Below, in pieces: positions 35,203-47,659 of a DNA stretch of 64,000 nt. The translations under genes were made by a program, and so were the position numbers. This DNA is from Viscum album. Its lineage: Eukaryota > Streptophyta > Magnoliopsida > Santalales > Viscaceae. The notes below the pieces were generated by a model. That model made no database searches, was not told the DNA's origin, and worked only from the letters and a program-made list of their open reading frames with translations. Location of the stretch: the NCBI GenBank assembly GCA_963277665.1, contig OY728128.1:1350372356-1350436355 (forward strand). Direction: 5' to 3'. How positions within the stretch are numbered: position 1 is the stretch's first letter; the number at the start of each line of letters is the position of its first letter.

Positions 35203-36124
35203 TGTAATGCTCTAAAACATTAAAATAAAACTATGTTTGATACCATATACGACATACGACACTTAGGTTAAACAAAAAATGAAATATTATTATTTAAATA
35301 TGATTGTTATAAGATATCTTTTTACTTATAATATATTAATAAGATTAATATAGTTATGAAATATATTTATAATATTCCTACACAATATAAATTTATTGAT
35401 TAATTCTTTTTAAATAAGTACTCAATTTTTAGTAAATACATTTAATTATTTAAAATATATTTTCTTAAAAATTGGTTTTCATTTATTTTTCTGAGAAAAT
35501 ATTATAATTAATTTATAGAGAAATTAGAAATTTTATTTTATAAAAATGAAATATTTTTTAAAATAAACAGATCAAAATTATCTTGGGTTGAAATTTTGGG
35601 ATTTTTCTGAAAACATTGATTTTTCAATGAATGATAAAAAATACAATTGTTTTTGTAAAACTATCATTTATTTCCATTGAAAAGTCCCAGTATTATTTTA
35701 ATTTGATCAAAAAATAACATAAGAATAATTTATTTATAAATACGCTAATTAATAACATATAGATTTTCACTTTAACAGATTTTTTTATAATTAAATTTTT
35801 TGGCTTAAAACGCATTTTTCTAGAAACATTTTTTCATTGTGTTTTACACATTTGTATCAAAATTGATTTATGAAAATTATATAAGTTGAATTATGAAAAT
35901 TGATTCCATATTTTCAATAATAAGGATCAGATTTGGTAAATAGGTCTCTTTTATTTTTGGTCATTATGAATAGTAACCATAGTAAATATTTGTCACGTGG
36001 GTAAAGGTAAGTTGGGTAATTAAGGTTAAACAAATGTGATAAGGCCTAAAAATATCTTTAACACTTATATTCATTTTATTGAATAATTTTTTTTCAACCA
36101 TGGCCATCAAAGGTTATAAAATCT
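35203..36124 (+). repeat. Element X 3' LTR, first part
   Basis: Starts TGTAATGCTC after the polypurine tract. It contains the U3 block (TTTTTCTGAAAACATTGATT, 35605-35630, then TTCAATGAATGAT) and TATGAATAGTAACCATAGTA (35966 on), shared with X' in reverse orientation. It stops where L inserted. Confidence 0.65.
36120..36124. repeat. Probable target duplication of element L, left copy (AATCT)
   Basis: Compares with AATGT at 46495-46499; four of five bases agree. Confidence 0.5.
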
Positions 36125-37919
36125 CATAACACCCCAACCCTAGAAGCCCAGATACAGTGCATTATTTTATTACATTGTAATAGATACAAGCTTCAAATCC
36201 CAAGGGACTGAATAGTTTAGAAGTTTTGGAAAAAAAGATTGCATGCATTAAACCTATATTACATTGGGAAAATAAATAAATTATAACAAAAATAAAATCT
36301 CATCATCCTTGAAACTCATTCAAAGGATTCCTCTTTATAACCTAGGTAAAGGATAAATAATAAGGGTGAGCTCAAATTCTCAGTAAGGGTAAGTATAGTG
36401 CAAGCAATAATGAATCAATGAGAAAAAATCTATATATCAATTTCAATAACATAAAACACATGCCATTAAAATAAATGGATAAGTAAAAAATAAATATTGT
36501 ATGGTAAAAAACTAAAAAATGTTCCCTTTAATAACTAATCTAATAATGAAATGTATCCATAGATAATTTAAAATCAATAATATCATGAATAATAATAATA
36601 ATAACTAAATTCTCAATAGAGGAAATGCTTAGTTATTGGATGATATGTTTCCAAGGTACATTATATCGTTACTGTCAAGACCTTTCACATGGCAGTTTAT
36701 CATATTAGGTAGAAACTCATCCAATTTAGCCAAATAATTAATCTCATGAGACTAACGATGTATTAAGGGGATTACTTTAAATGGTCCATAATTTGTGTCG
36801 TACCAGTCCAAATCATTCTTCATATATTGAATAATTGATTTTAAAAAAATATTTTAAATAAAATTGTCTCATACCAATTTGAAACATGTTAATACCATAA
36901 AGATAATGAGATTTATGATATGATATATAAAAGGGTGGTATACATTCACCAGACATAATAAATAAGTGGTGAATAATTCTTATATCTCATAGAAGTAAAA
37001 TTGAGATAAGAAAATATGTACCACTTTGTAATCATTTATTTAAAAGGACACACATTTATAAAAGAAAATATTTTCTTTAAAAAGAAACATAAAAACTTTT
37101 AATGTAATATTAAAGACATTAGGGAGTCATGATGATGGTAAATTTCATTCATATTGTATAAGTTAAAAAACATTCCTTTTGATTTTATAATGTACCTTAT
37201 TTTGTAAAATGATAGGAATATTTCTTTTATAGAATTTTGTAAAAAGTAAAAAGGGGGTAAAATTGACTTTAAACAATCATTGGATAATATTAAAAAAACT
37301 TTATATAAAACAATAAAATCAAGATAAATATTCCTCAGTGGTGACTTAAACAAAAACAACCCCTAATAATGATGAGATTATGAAATAACCCCTTACCACT
37401 TTATAATCAGTAAAATCATATGCTCATGAAAGAAAAAAAATTATTTTAATATGAAAATAACATAATATTCAGAATAATATTCCTAAAATTCATTCATGGG
37501 TGGTATATACACCACACAAAATAAACATGTAGTGTATAAGGCATGTGTCTCACAAAAATAAAAGTGAGACAAAGATTCCTCACCCTAAGTCTGATTTCCT
37601 ACATACATGTACAAAACCCTTATATAGAAATTTTAAACATATTATTAACTTATACCAGAATCATAATAATATTTATAATATCATATATTATCCCATTATA
37701 ATATTTTACCACTCGTTTATTAATAATATTTTATTCATTTTATTATTTGGGATGTTAATTATCGTGTTTTCTCATGCTTGTTTTGTCTTAAAAGTCTCAA
37801 TTATCTTGAATATAATATATATAAAACATATAAATAATAATAATCATGTAATAAATATAATATTTAATCATTAAATATATTTTTATAATCATTCTTGAAT
37901 GGTTAACATGGAAAATTAA

Positions 37920-38150
37920 TCATCGCGTCGTGAAGACGAAAGGTCATACGTTTTCATGATTGACGGTATCATTCCCTTAATGGTGAAAGAGTAAGGAATA
38001 TAATGGTATATTAACTTTTAAAAAATAAATATAAGGAAATAATTATCATATATATTCATTATTTCAATCATTATACCTATACAAGTAAAGTGATTATGAA
38101 AAATAGATTACACCACAGTATGGAGACGGTAAGTCGTACATACGCACATT
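37920..38150 (-). repeat. Two-copy periodic motif in L 3' LTR
   Basis: Copies near 37920 (CATCGCGTCGTGAAGACGA) and 38108 (CCACAGTATGGAGACGGTAA then GTCGTACATACGC), about 190 bp apart. Related to the Y and X arrays. Confidence 0.6.
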
Positions 38151-38492
38151 TAGTGTTTTTGTTATTCATAGGATAGATAAATCATGGAATATGGTTTTTC
38201 CATAATAATAATAACATCTAATAATATATATGATATTGTATTTATTACTTTAGTATGTAAACAACACAAGAAGAGGAAGTATAAGAAGAAATGAACTTGA
38301 AAGAGTTAATAAAAACAATTACCTCTTCTTAGATGGACTTTCTTTATATCTCTTCTTAAGGGATCAATGGTAGATATTTTTAGAAAATCAAAACCTAAAA
38401 AACATGGATAAGGATGTCTTTAAGATAAATTAATAGGTTTTGGTTGATCTATAAAGCTAAAATTGGTCTGATTAAGTGAGGGTGGAGGTTCA

Positions 38493-38502
38493 CTTTTATA
38501 AT
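38493..38502 (-). promoter_or_regulatory. TATA-like box of L 3' LTR
   Basis: On the minus strand TTATAAAAGTGAACCTCCACC; conserved in the other LTR at 44525. The periodic motifs lie 340-580 bp downstream in transcription direction. Confidence 0.45.
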
Positions 38503-40085
38503 TGAGGTGAGGGTCACTTTTGGAAACTCTTAAAATATTAAATTAATAGAAATTAATATTTAGTTAAAAATGGTTAAAAAGTGAGTTATTTATAATATAA
38601 GATGATTATGTGTCTAAATACACTTAACCAATAATTTTTATACAAGTTTGGGTCACATTATTACCCTTAACTTTTGGATTTAACCCTTAGTTAACCCTTT
38701 TAACTCTTACCATGACATCATGTAATTTAAACTTTCATGGTTAATATAATTTCTATAAAATGAAAAAATACCAATAAATTAGTAATTTATGACATTTTAA
38801 GAATTAGCACTATCATTTTTCCTAAATTTTTAATTTTAAAAAAAATTATATAATTTAATAAAATATTATTTATTTTAATATATCAATAACGTCAATTTTA
38901 CAATATTCATTACTTGACTATTTAAAAATATAATTACCAAAAGATAAATTCTAACCAATTATTATAAAACAAAAATAACATTTAAAAGTACCCTAAAAAA
39001 TTATGACATTAATCATCTCAAATTATATTTATTTTAGAATTTTTACAATCATTTATTTGATATTTCATTTAATTAAACAATTGTGGCATCATCATTGTGC
39101 AAGCCTTTAATTTAATTATTTATTCTCTAGAAATTAAAAAAACATGTTAAATATAAAAAATATATCTTTCAAAATACTATTTATATTCGAACATATCCCC
39201 TATATAACTTCATATTAAAAATATGTCACGTGTTAAAAACAAAAGTGTGACAAAATTGACTTTTCTTTGAATATAATATTCTAAATGTAGTACTCTTATC
39301 CAAGTGCATTAAAAAGGTTATAAATTAACAAAAAAAATATTTTGGTCAAAAAAACTCATCCAATGAAATTATGATAACAGTTATGGTAATTATATAGTCT
39401 TCATAACATTATTTTTACTCATAATTAGCTTATTTTACCTTAACCGTGATAATTAAAATATTACTAAATTTACTATTAATAAGCTTGAAAATAAAAGAAA
39501 CATATTTAAATAATTTTTATTCACTTATTAAAAATATTTAATCCATTTTATAAAATTTATAATACATAAGTTGTAGTAATTAATTTAAAATTAATCTCAT
39601 TGACGGAATGAGAAAATGAGCTTTTAAAGTAAAAACATCCAAAAGATTGAAATTTAATATATAAATTTGATGTAAAATTTATTCCAATTAAAATAATTAA
39701 ATTAAATTATAAAATATTGATCAAATTATAATTTAGAACAAGTATAAAATATAATCTAACAAAACAAATAAATCATATGAAGAAGCAGTTTTCAATTAAA
39801 AAACAGCATTTTTTACTATTCATCAAAAAATGATTATTATTCGAAAAAATACCAAAAATTAAACCAAAGTAAATTTTTATAATATTATTTCAAATAAGAT
39901 GTTTATTTTGTAAAATATAACTCACAAAAGTGTCAAAAATATGTATTTAAAACAAGTGTGTCATCAAAAGGTGGCAAATATGCCTTTTTAGAAAAATACT
40001 TCTTTTATCCATAAAATTGGATTTGTTCTTATATAATGTTTAGAAAACACATAATATGAACATTAAACATTATAATAAATATTAA

Positions 40086-40103
40086 ATATATATATATATA
40101 TAT
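40086..40103. repeat. (TA)n microsatellite
   Basis: Run of AT dinucleotides inside the L 3' LTR. Confidence 0.85.
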
Positions 40104-40446
40104 AATATAATCTAAAAAAGTGATTTTATTATTTATTGGTATAAAACACACTTGTATACATTTAAATAATTTTACAGAAAAAAAATACTTTTCTTTTAAA
40201 AAGAGTTTTATTTTCATTTATAATTTCTTGTTAAAAAAATAACTAATCATATATACATGTTTAACCCATATTTTTATAATTTAATTAATCATATTCACAA
40301 CCTCCAATTTAACGACTACTGTTAAAATAATAATATTTGATAATATATTGTGATTCGTTTAGGATATATGTTGTATGAAATGTATACTATCAAAGAAATA
40401 TTATTTATTTAAGAAGATACATACTGTAAAATATTGGGGTGTTACA

Positions 40447-40458
40447 TTCCTCCTAACA
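40447..40458 (-). other. Element L polypurine tract
   Basis: Plus strand TTCCTCCTAACA, minus strand TGTTAGGAGGAA, next to the 3' LTR start. Confidence 0.6.
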
Positions 40459-42176
40459 TCAATAAATTACATCCTCACAATTTGAAATTCCACTTCAAAA
40501 AATCAAAGGTGGATACTTGAAAAATCTTTTGTGGGAAATCCACATCAAAAATTGGGTTAATAAAATATACTCTTTATAAGAGGGAAAGGTAAATGAAAAA
40601 GTCACCACAAAATTAAACTTTTGAATTGGATAATATTGGTAGGAAGTGAAAACTTGGATATGTAATATAAATGAAACCATCAAGTTATGATAGAGAGTGT
40701 TATATAATTTGGTCATATGAAAGTATACCATCACAAAATCATAAATATGTGATCGGTTAAAGAGGTCATTGATTTACTAGTAAGAAAATTAAATAAATAG
40801 ATTTCTCATTCTAAATTTATTTACTATATTTGAGAGATTATTTTACTATCCAGAAAATAACATGATAAAATATTATTACTTTATTTCATTCCATATTATA
40901 AGCATGATCTTATCTATTGGTTGTGCTTTGACCTATTTTTTCTTCATCTCTCATGCTATAAAATGTATATCCAAGTTGAACTCTTCATACCTAAATCACT
41001 TTAATAAGTCATAAGATCCACTATTCATTCCTTCAGCCTTAAATATTTATTGAAATGAAATTGTTTATCACATGATATCAAATATAATAAATCAAAATTT
41101 ACCCTCAAACTATAATATGCAGAGTCCAACTAAATCCATTCCAACCTTAAGGCTCGTCCAAAATACTTCTCTCCAAATACACAATCCAAAAAGGTCTCTA
41201 AATTCAAAAAATCAATATTATCATTATATTACACAAAAATAATAAACCTTTATACGAACAAAAACAACTTTAATCTCTAAAAATAAAAAGTAGTACTCAA
41301 ATTTCAACATAGATTATTCTGAAAATAATTATCCATCATAAAAAATATTCTAGACTAATATTGAGACACAAAAATCTAAAATATTTCATCATATAGTATT
41401 ACAAATAACATCAATCACTCTTAATGTCTTATACCAAATAATTAATTTCATAAATCACATAATCTCCCAGATATTTCCATAAATAACCTAAATTACCATA
41501 AGTTCGCAATAAAATAACATTTGACTCCAAGATAAAATTCAACCTTTATTCCTTAAAATATTTTGTTTCCCTTAAGTTTATAGGTTTCCAAAAATTGAAA
41601 ACATTTTAAGAAATATAATTAATCAAAAAATCATTTTCCAATCCCAAGCTTATCTATTTGATAAAACAAATTTCCCTAAAATCAAAATAACATTATTAGT
41701 TAGATATTTTAACTAAAAAATGTCATGTTAACCAATACATCACATAGGCTATTGGTGGGTGCTCTACCCTTATCACCCTTAGTTTGTGGGTTCAAACCCC
41801 ATAGCCTTTCTAGACATGATGAGCTATCACCCGATTTATGGATTATCCTTTTTATAAAACTATATTAATATTATTCTAAATATTTGATAAGAATCATTAA
41901 AAATATCATAAATATACTCAACATTAAATAAATTTTTTAACCACAGATCTTATCTCATATGTTTCATTTTATATTTCCCATAATATAAATACTCATAATT
42001 ACCTTAAATTCAAAGATCATATAAATCCTAATGGTTATCCTTACCTTAAAAAATATTTCTATAAAATTAAAAGGTAATATTCTTTAAGTAAATTTTTTAG
42101 ACATACTAAACCATTAGGTTGTATTCCCTAATCTATGGTTTCCTAAATATAGTTCTCAAGGTTTCTACTAAACTAG
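40459..42176 (-). other. Element L noncoding interior
   Basis: No retroelement protein motif. The only frame of note (40495-40734, 79 codons, minus strand) is Tyr/Phe-rich and not kept in X, so I do not call it a gene. The primer-side start (TAGTTTAGTAGAAACC on the minus strand after the primer site) resembles the leader of B (AAGTTTAGTAGAAAAC). The rest matches the X interior in several ordered blocks. It is about 230 bp longer than the X interior; the tRNA-like insert at 41744 may account for part of this. Confidence 0.65.
41744..41809 (+). repeat. tRNA-like / SINE-like insert in element L interior
   Basis: ATAGGCT near the 5' end can pair with AGCCTTT at the 3' end (six of seven pairs), and GTGGG-TTCAAAC-CCCAT can form a T-arm. 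GGTTCAAACCC matches the pol III B box. An A-box-like TTGGTGGGTGCTC lies about 15 bases in. The anticodon arm is not convincing, so a working tRNA is unlikely; a tRNA-derived SINE head or decayed tRNA copy fits better. The X interior has no counterpart that I can find. Confidence 0.35.
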
Positions 42177-42187
42177 ATCTGATACCA
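42177..42187 (-). other. Element L primer binding site, Met-tRNA type
   Basis: Plus strand TCTGATACCA, minus strand TGGTATCAGA, two bases inside the LTR edge at 42190. Confidence 0.85.
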
Positions 42188-43984
42188 ACTGTAATTCCCC
42201 GACCCCAGAAGCCTAGAGTTGGCTCCTTACTTCATTACATTGTCATAGATACAAGCTTCAAATCCTAAGAGACCAAATAGTTTAGCAGTTTTGGAAAACA
42301 ATATTACGTACATAATACTAATATTACATTGGTAAAGGAAATAAATCATAACAAAAATAAAATCTCAACATCCTTGAAACTCATTAAAAGGATTCATATT
42401 CATAACCTATGAAAAGAAAAAATAATAAGGGTGATATAAAATGCTCAGTAAGGATAATTATAGTTGAATCAATAATGAAATAATGAGAAAAAATCTATTT
42501 ATAAATGTCAACAACTGAAAACACATACCATTAAAATAACTGGATAAGGAATAATAAATACAGAATGGTAAATAACTAAAACACAATCCATTTAATAAAT
42601 AATCTGAGAATTAAAATTATCCATATATAAATTTAAATAAATAATCTCATGGATAATAATAATAATAACTTAATTATCAATAGTGGAAATGCTTAATTAT
42701 TGGACGTTATGTTTCCTAGGTACCTGGTACCCTTACCACCAAGACATTTTAAAAGAAGGTTTAGAATATAGGGTAGAAACCCATATTATTTGGCTAACTT
42801 ATTCATCTCATGAGGCTATCGATGCATCGATTTGATTACTTTAAATATTCCTCAACCCATGTCGTACTGGTCCAAATCATTCTTCGTATATCAAATAATC
42901 GATTTAAAAAAAATTAAATCAAAGTGTCTCATTCCAATTTAAAACATTTTAATACCATGAAGACAAATAGATTTATTATATGATATAAAAAATGGTATCA
43001 TACATACACCACACATAAGAAATATGTGTTGAATAGGGATTATATCTTACATAAGTAAAAGTGAGATGAGAAAATCCTTACCACTTTGTAATAATTTATT
43101 TAAAAGGCTGTTCATTTATAAAAGAAAATATTTTCTCTAAAAAGAAACATGTAAACTATTAATGTAATCTTGAAAACATCATGGTTTCATGATGGAGGGA
43201 AATTATGTTTATGTCGTTAAGTTAAAAAAATTCCTTTTACTTTTATAAAGTACCATGTTTTGGAAAACTACAAGAAGATTCCTTTGAAAGAATTTTTTAA
43301 AAGTTAAAAAAGTGGTAAAAATGACTTTAAACAATCATTAGAGAATAGAAAAAAAAATAAAAAAAATATAAAATACTAATATGGAATAGAGATATTCCCC
43401 AATGGAGACTCAAACAAAAATAATCCCAAATAACAATGAGATTGTGAAATAACACCTTGTCACTTTATAATCAGTATAAACATATGAATATGAAATAAAA
43501 AATTATTTAGATGTGAAAATACCATAATATTTATAATAATACTTATAAAATACATTCATGGGTGGTATATACACCACATAAAAGAAACAGGTAGTTTTTA
43601 AGGCATGTGTCCCGTAAAAATAAAAATGAGACAAACATCTCTTACCTTAGATCTGTTTTCCTCTGTATGCATCCAAAACTTTTTATAGTGGTTTTATAAA
43701 TATTATTAACTTATAAAATAATCATAATAATATTTATAATATCATATACTATCCCCTTATAATATTTTAGAACTCATTTATTAATAATATTTTATTTATT
43801 TTACTTTTTTATGTGTTAATTTTCATGTCTTCTCATGCTTGTTTTGCATTGAAAGTCTCCATTATATTGAATAGGATATATATATATATATATAACATAT
43901 TCAAAACAATATTAATGTCATAAATATCATATTTAATAATTAAATACATTTTTATAATCATTATTAAATGGTTAACATCGAAAA

Positions 43985-44195
43985 TGATTCACATTGCATC
44001 GTCAAGACGGTAGGTCGTACATACGCACAAGCGATGGTATCATTCCCTTAATGGTGAAAGAGTAAGGAATTGTATGGTATATTAATTTTTATAGAATCAA
44101 TATCATGTATTAATTATTATATATATACATTATTTACATAATTACACCACAACAAGGAGACGGTAAGTCATACATATGCACGCATGGTGTTTTCA
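43985..44195 (-). repeat. Two-copy periodic motif in L 5' LTR
   Basis: Copies near 43985 (CATTGCATCGTCAAGACGGT) and 44150 (ACAACAAGGAGACGGTAAGT), about 165 bp apart; counterparts of 37920 and 38108. Confidence 0.6.
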
Positions 44196-44524
44196 TTTTT
44201 TGTAAGATGGATACATCATGGAATATGGCTATCTCATAATCATAATAATTTATAATCATATATATTATACTATATTTATTAATTTTGTATATAAAAAACA
44301 CATGAATATGAATTATATGAATAAATGAAGTTTAATGAGTTAGTAAAAATGATTACCTCTTCTTCGATGGACTTGCTTTAGATATCTTCTTAAGGGAACT
44401 ATGGTAGGTCTTTTGGGAGAACCAAACCCTAGAAAACTTGGATAAGGATGTTTTGAAGATAAATTTTTAGGGTTTTTTAGATAAAAAAAGATAACATTTT
44501 TGTGAGGAATTTAGGGATGAGGTT

Positions 44525-44534
44525 CCTTTTATAA
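44525..44534 (-). promoter_or_regulatory. TATA-like box of L 5' LTR
   Basis: On the minus strand ATTATAAAAGGAACC; this would be the active promoter of L if any. Confidence 0.45.
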
Positions 44535-46494
44535 TTGAGGTGATAGACACTTTTGGAAACTCTCAAAATATTAAATTAATAGAAATTAATTTCCAATTAA
44601 AAATGGTTCCAAAATGAGTTATTTAGAAGCTAATATGAGTTTTTCTATAAATAATCTTAAACAATAATTTTTAGACAATTTTAGTTCACATTATTACCCT
44701 TATATTTTGGCTTCAACCCTTACTTAAACCTTTTAACTCTTATCCTGATGTCATATAATTTACACTTTGAGGGTAAATATAATTACTATAAAATTATAAA
44801 ATACCAATAGATGAGTACTTGAAGAAATTTTAAGACTTATACCAATAATTTTTCCAAAATTCATATTTTTTTTAAAAAAATTATCATTTAATAAAATATT
44901 ATTTATTTTAAAATATAAATAATGTCAATTTTAACACTATTCATTACTTGAATTTTTAAAAATATCATAAAAACAAGATAAATTAGAACCAATTCTTCTA
45001 AAACACTTATAAAATGTCAAATCCATATAAAAAATTCGTGGATGACAATAATAATCTCAAATTGTTTTTATTTTATTATTTTTAATATCATTTATTAGAT
45101 ATTTCCTTCAATTAAACAATTATTGTATCATTATTGTGGAAGGATTTAATGTAATTATTTCTTATATAAAAATTTTAAATAAATTATCATGATAAATATT
45201 AAAATTTTATCTTTTAAAATACTATTTATAGTTGAAAATATCCCCTGTATAACCCCATATTAATAATATTTCACTTGTTAAAAACAAAAGTGTGACAAAA
45301 TTGACTTTTCTTTGAAAAAAATATTATAAATTTCATACACTCAACCAAGTGTCTTTTAAAGGTTATTATTTAGGTTAAATGGTTATTTTGGTCAAAACTC
45401 ACCCATCCAATGAAATTTGGACGAGTTTTAGGGTAATTATATAGTCCTTATAACATTATTTTTACCCATAATTACATGATTTGCCCTTAACCGTTGTAAT
45501 TAAAATATTACTAAATTTATTATTCACAATCCCACAAATAAAAGAAACCTATTTACATAATTATAACCTTCTAATTATAAATATGGAATCCATTTTTCAA
45601 AATTAAGAACATAAAAGTTTCAGTAATTAATGTAAAATTAATCATGTTGACAGAATAAGAAAACATATTTTTATAGTAAAAATGCCCAAAAGATTTAATT
45701 GTTTTAATAAATAATTTAAATGTGAAATTTTTTACAATTACATTAATTATATTAATTTATTAAATATTTATATAATTATACTTTATAATTGGTATAAAAT
45801 ATAATCTAACTATATAAATAAATCAGATGAAAAGCAAATTTCAATCAAAATATATTATTTTTTCACTATTCATCAAAAAATGAATCTTATCCTAAAAATA
45901 TCAAAAATTAAACTAAAATAAAATTTGACAATATAATTTCAATGAAGAGGTTTATTTTTTCAAATATAATTCATAAAACTTTCAATAATTAGATTTAAAA
46001 CAAGTTCTCCAACAAAAGGCGGCAAATATGCCTTTTTAGAAAAATACTTCTTTTATCTACAAAATTGGATTTATTCTTATATCATGTATATAAAACACAT
46101 AATATGAATATTAAACATTATGTTATATATATTATATATATTTTTAATTAATATAATCTTGAAAAAAAGTGCTTTTATTATTTATTGGTATAAAACACAC
46201 TTGTACACATTAAAATAGTTTTTTCATAAAAAATCATTTTATTTTAGAAAGGATTTTATTTTCATTTATAATTGATTTTACACCAAATAATTAATTATTT
46301 ATACATGTTTAAACCATATTTTCATAATTTAATTAATCATATTCACAATCTCCAACTTAACGGCTGGTGTTAAAATAATAATATTTAATATTATATCGTG
46401 ATTTGTTTACACTCGTTGTTGTGTGTAATGTATACTATGAGAGAAATAGAATTTATTTAATAAGATACATATCATAAAATATTAGGGTGTTACA

Positions 46495-46499
46495 AATGT
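46495..46499. repeat. Probable target duplication of element L, right copy (AATGT)
   Basis: Four of five bases match AATCT at 36120-36124. Confidence 0.5.
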
Positions 46500-47314
46500 G
46501 TAAATTTCATTCCAATTTCATTTGATAATGACCTAAATACCATTTTAAATAAAGAGTAAAAACAAAATGTCACTCTCTTTATTTTAAAATATCTAATATT
46601 TTTTCATACGGATTAAAAGAGTTTATGTCTAGTTATAAATGTATATTTTAAATATTAATGAATTTTTTTATGTAGTTATTTAATTTTAAATTTTTAGTGA
46701 TGAAATAATTACCTTTAATGCTTACACAGTGCTAATACAATGTTTGTGCAAGTAGTATAAAAATCAAGTAAATGATTTACAAAGACATTAAAAGTAATTA
46801 ATTTTTGATGAATTTTTTTCCCTGAGTTTTTTAGATAAAAATTACATATTAGTGACGTTTTAAAATTATATATTGGAATTAAGTTACTATCTTGATTTCA
46901 TAATATATAAACTATGTGAATAGTTCAGAAAATTACTTTAATGGTATATTATGTTAAATAATATTTTATTTAGTAATTTAAATTCATAAAAATATTATAT
47001 CTATAAAATTTAATGTTATATGGTATATAATATCAAATATTTCCCATTTATGAGTTAAGTTTACTTTTATAGTAGCCATCATGAGTAAAAATAATTGATA
47101 TCATGGTAATCGTCAAAAGGGTTAACATGGACTAAAACTAAGATATAAAGGTGAAAACATCACCTAAAGTTGTCCAGATTTTATTAGATGATAATATTTA
47201 AACTAATCCTCATAATATATTATAAATATTATAATTTAGTTCCACTTTTCTATAAACATTATTTTATATTAATTTAATACTTTATGTAATTCCAAGAGCA
47301 CCCCTCCCCTCACA

Positions 47315-47322
47315 TATAAAAG
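47315..47322 (+). promoter_or_regulatory. TATA box of element X 3' LTR
   Basis: TATAAAAG preceded by CACCCCTCCCCTCACA and followed by GGTTCCTCCACTCCTC, the same arrangement as in element B. Confidence 0.6.
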
Positions 47323-47659
47323 GGTTCCTCCACTCCTCACTTCCTAAAACCTTTTGAGAACTCTAGTTCATCAAATCACAATAAAATTATCTAACCAACA
47401 TCCTTATACACATCATATAGGTATTGGTATCACCAAATTACCCAACCTATAAGGAATAATGTGTAATTCAAATGGGTTATCTGAGAAGAAGGTATAAGTC
47501 CTAACTGACCTATTTCATGTTTATTTATTCTTATACCATATTCCAATATTATTTAAACATAATGAAATAATAAAATAATTATATTAAATATTATTAAATT
47601 TTATTATGATTGTGTTTCACACCTTTTCATCTCCTTTTTTTCATTCATCAAATAAAAAC

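Larger units (their letters stand above)
36125..40446 (-). repeat. Element L 3' LTR (4322 bp)
   Basis: On the minus strand it starts TGTAACACCCCAATATT at 40446 and ends near GGGTTGGGGTGTTATG at 36125 (the terminal CA has decayed). It aligns with 42190-46494 with few large gaps. Island (reverse complement) at 36363-36390, periodic motif copies near 37920 and 38108, TATA near 38493, U3 motif at 39814-39832, (TA)n at 40086-40103. Confidence 0.85.
36125..46494 (-). mobile_element. Element L: LARD-like non-autonomous LTR retrotransposon, minus strand
   Basis: It has two 4.3-kb LTRs (42190-46494 as 5' LTR, 36125-40446 as 3' LTR) around a 1743-bp interior with no Gag or Pol motif on either strand. 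On the minus strand the primer site lies beside the 5' LTR and a polypurine tract beside the 3' LTR. The imperfect target duplication AATCT/AATGT shows insertion in the X 3' LTR. LTR blocks are shared with X and Y (U3 motif, periodic 40-bp motif, conserved island), so it is a relative that lost or never had coding capacity. Confidence 0.8.
42190..46494 (-). repeat. Element L 5' LTR (4305 bp)
   Basis: On the minus strand it starts TGTAACACCCTAAT at 46494 and ends GGGGAATTACA at 42190. It matches the 3' LTR throughout. Island (reverse complement) at 42427-42454, periodic motif copies near 43985 and 44150, TATA near 44525, U3 motif at 45864-45882, (TA)n at 43874-43894. Confidence 0.85.

Noticed and set aside
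40495..40734. 79-codon minus-strand frame in the L interior
   Set aside because: The corresponding X sequence does not keep the frame; composition is that of AT-rich noncoding DNA.
41744..41809. A working tRNA gene
   Set aside because: No convincing anticodon arm, one acceptor mismatch, and it is embedded in a dead transposon interior.
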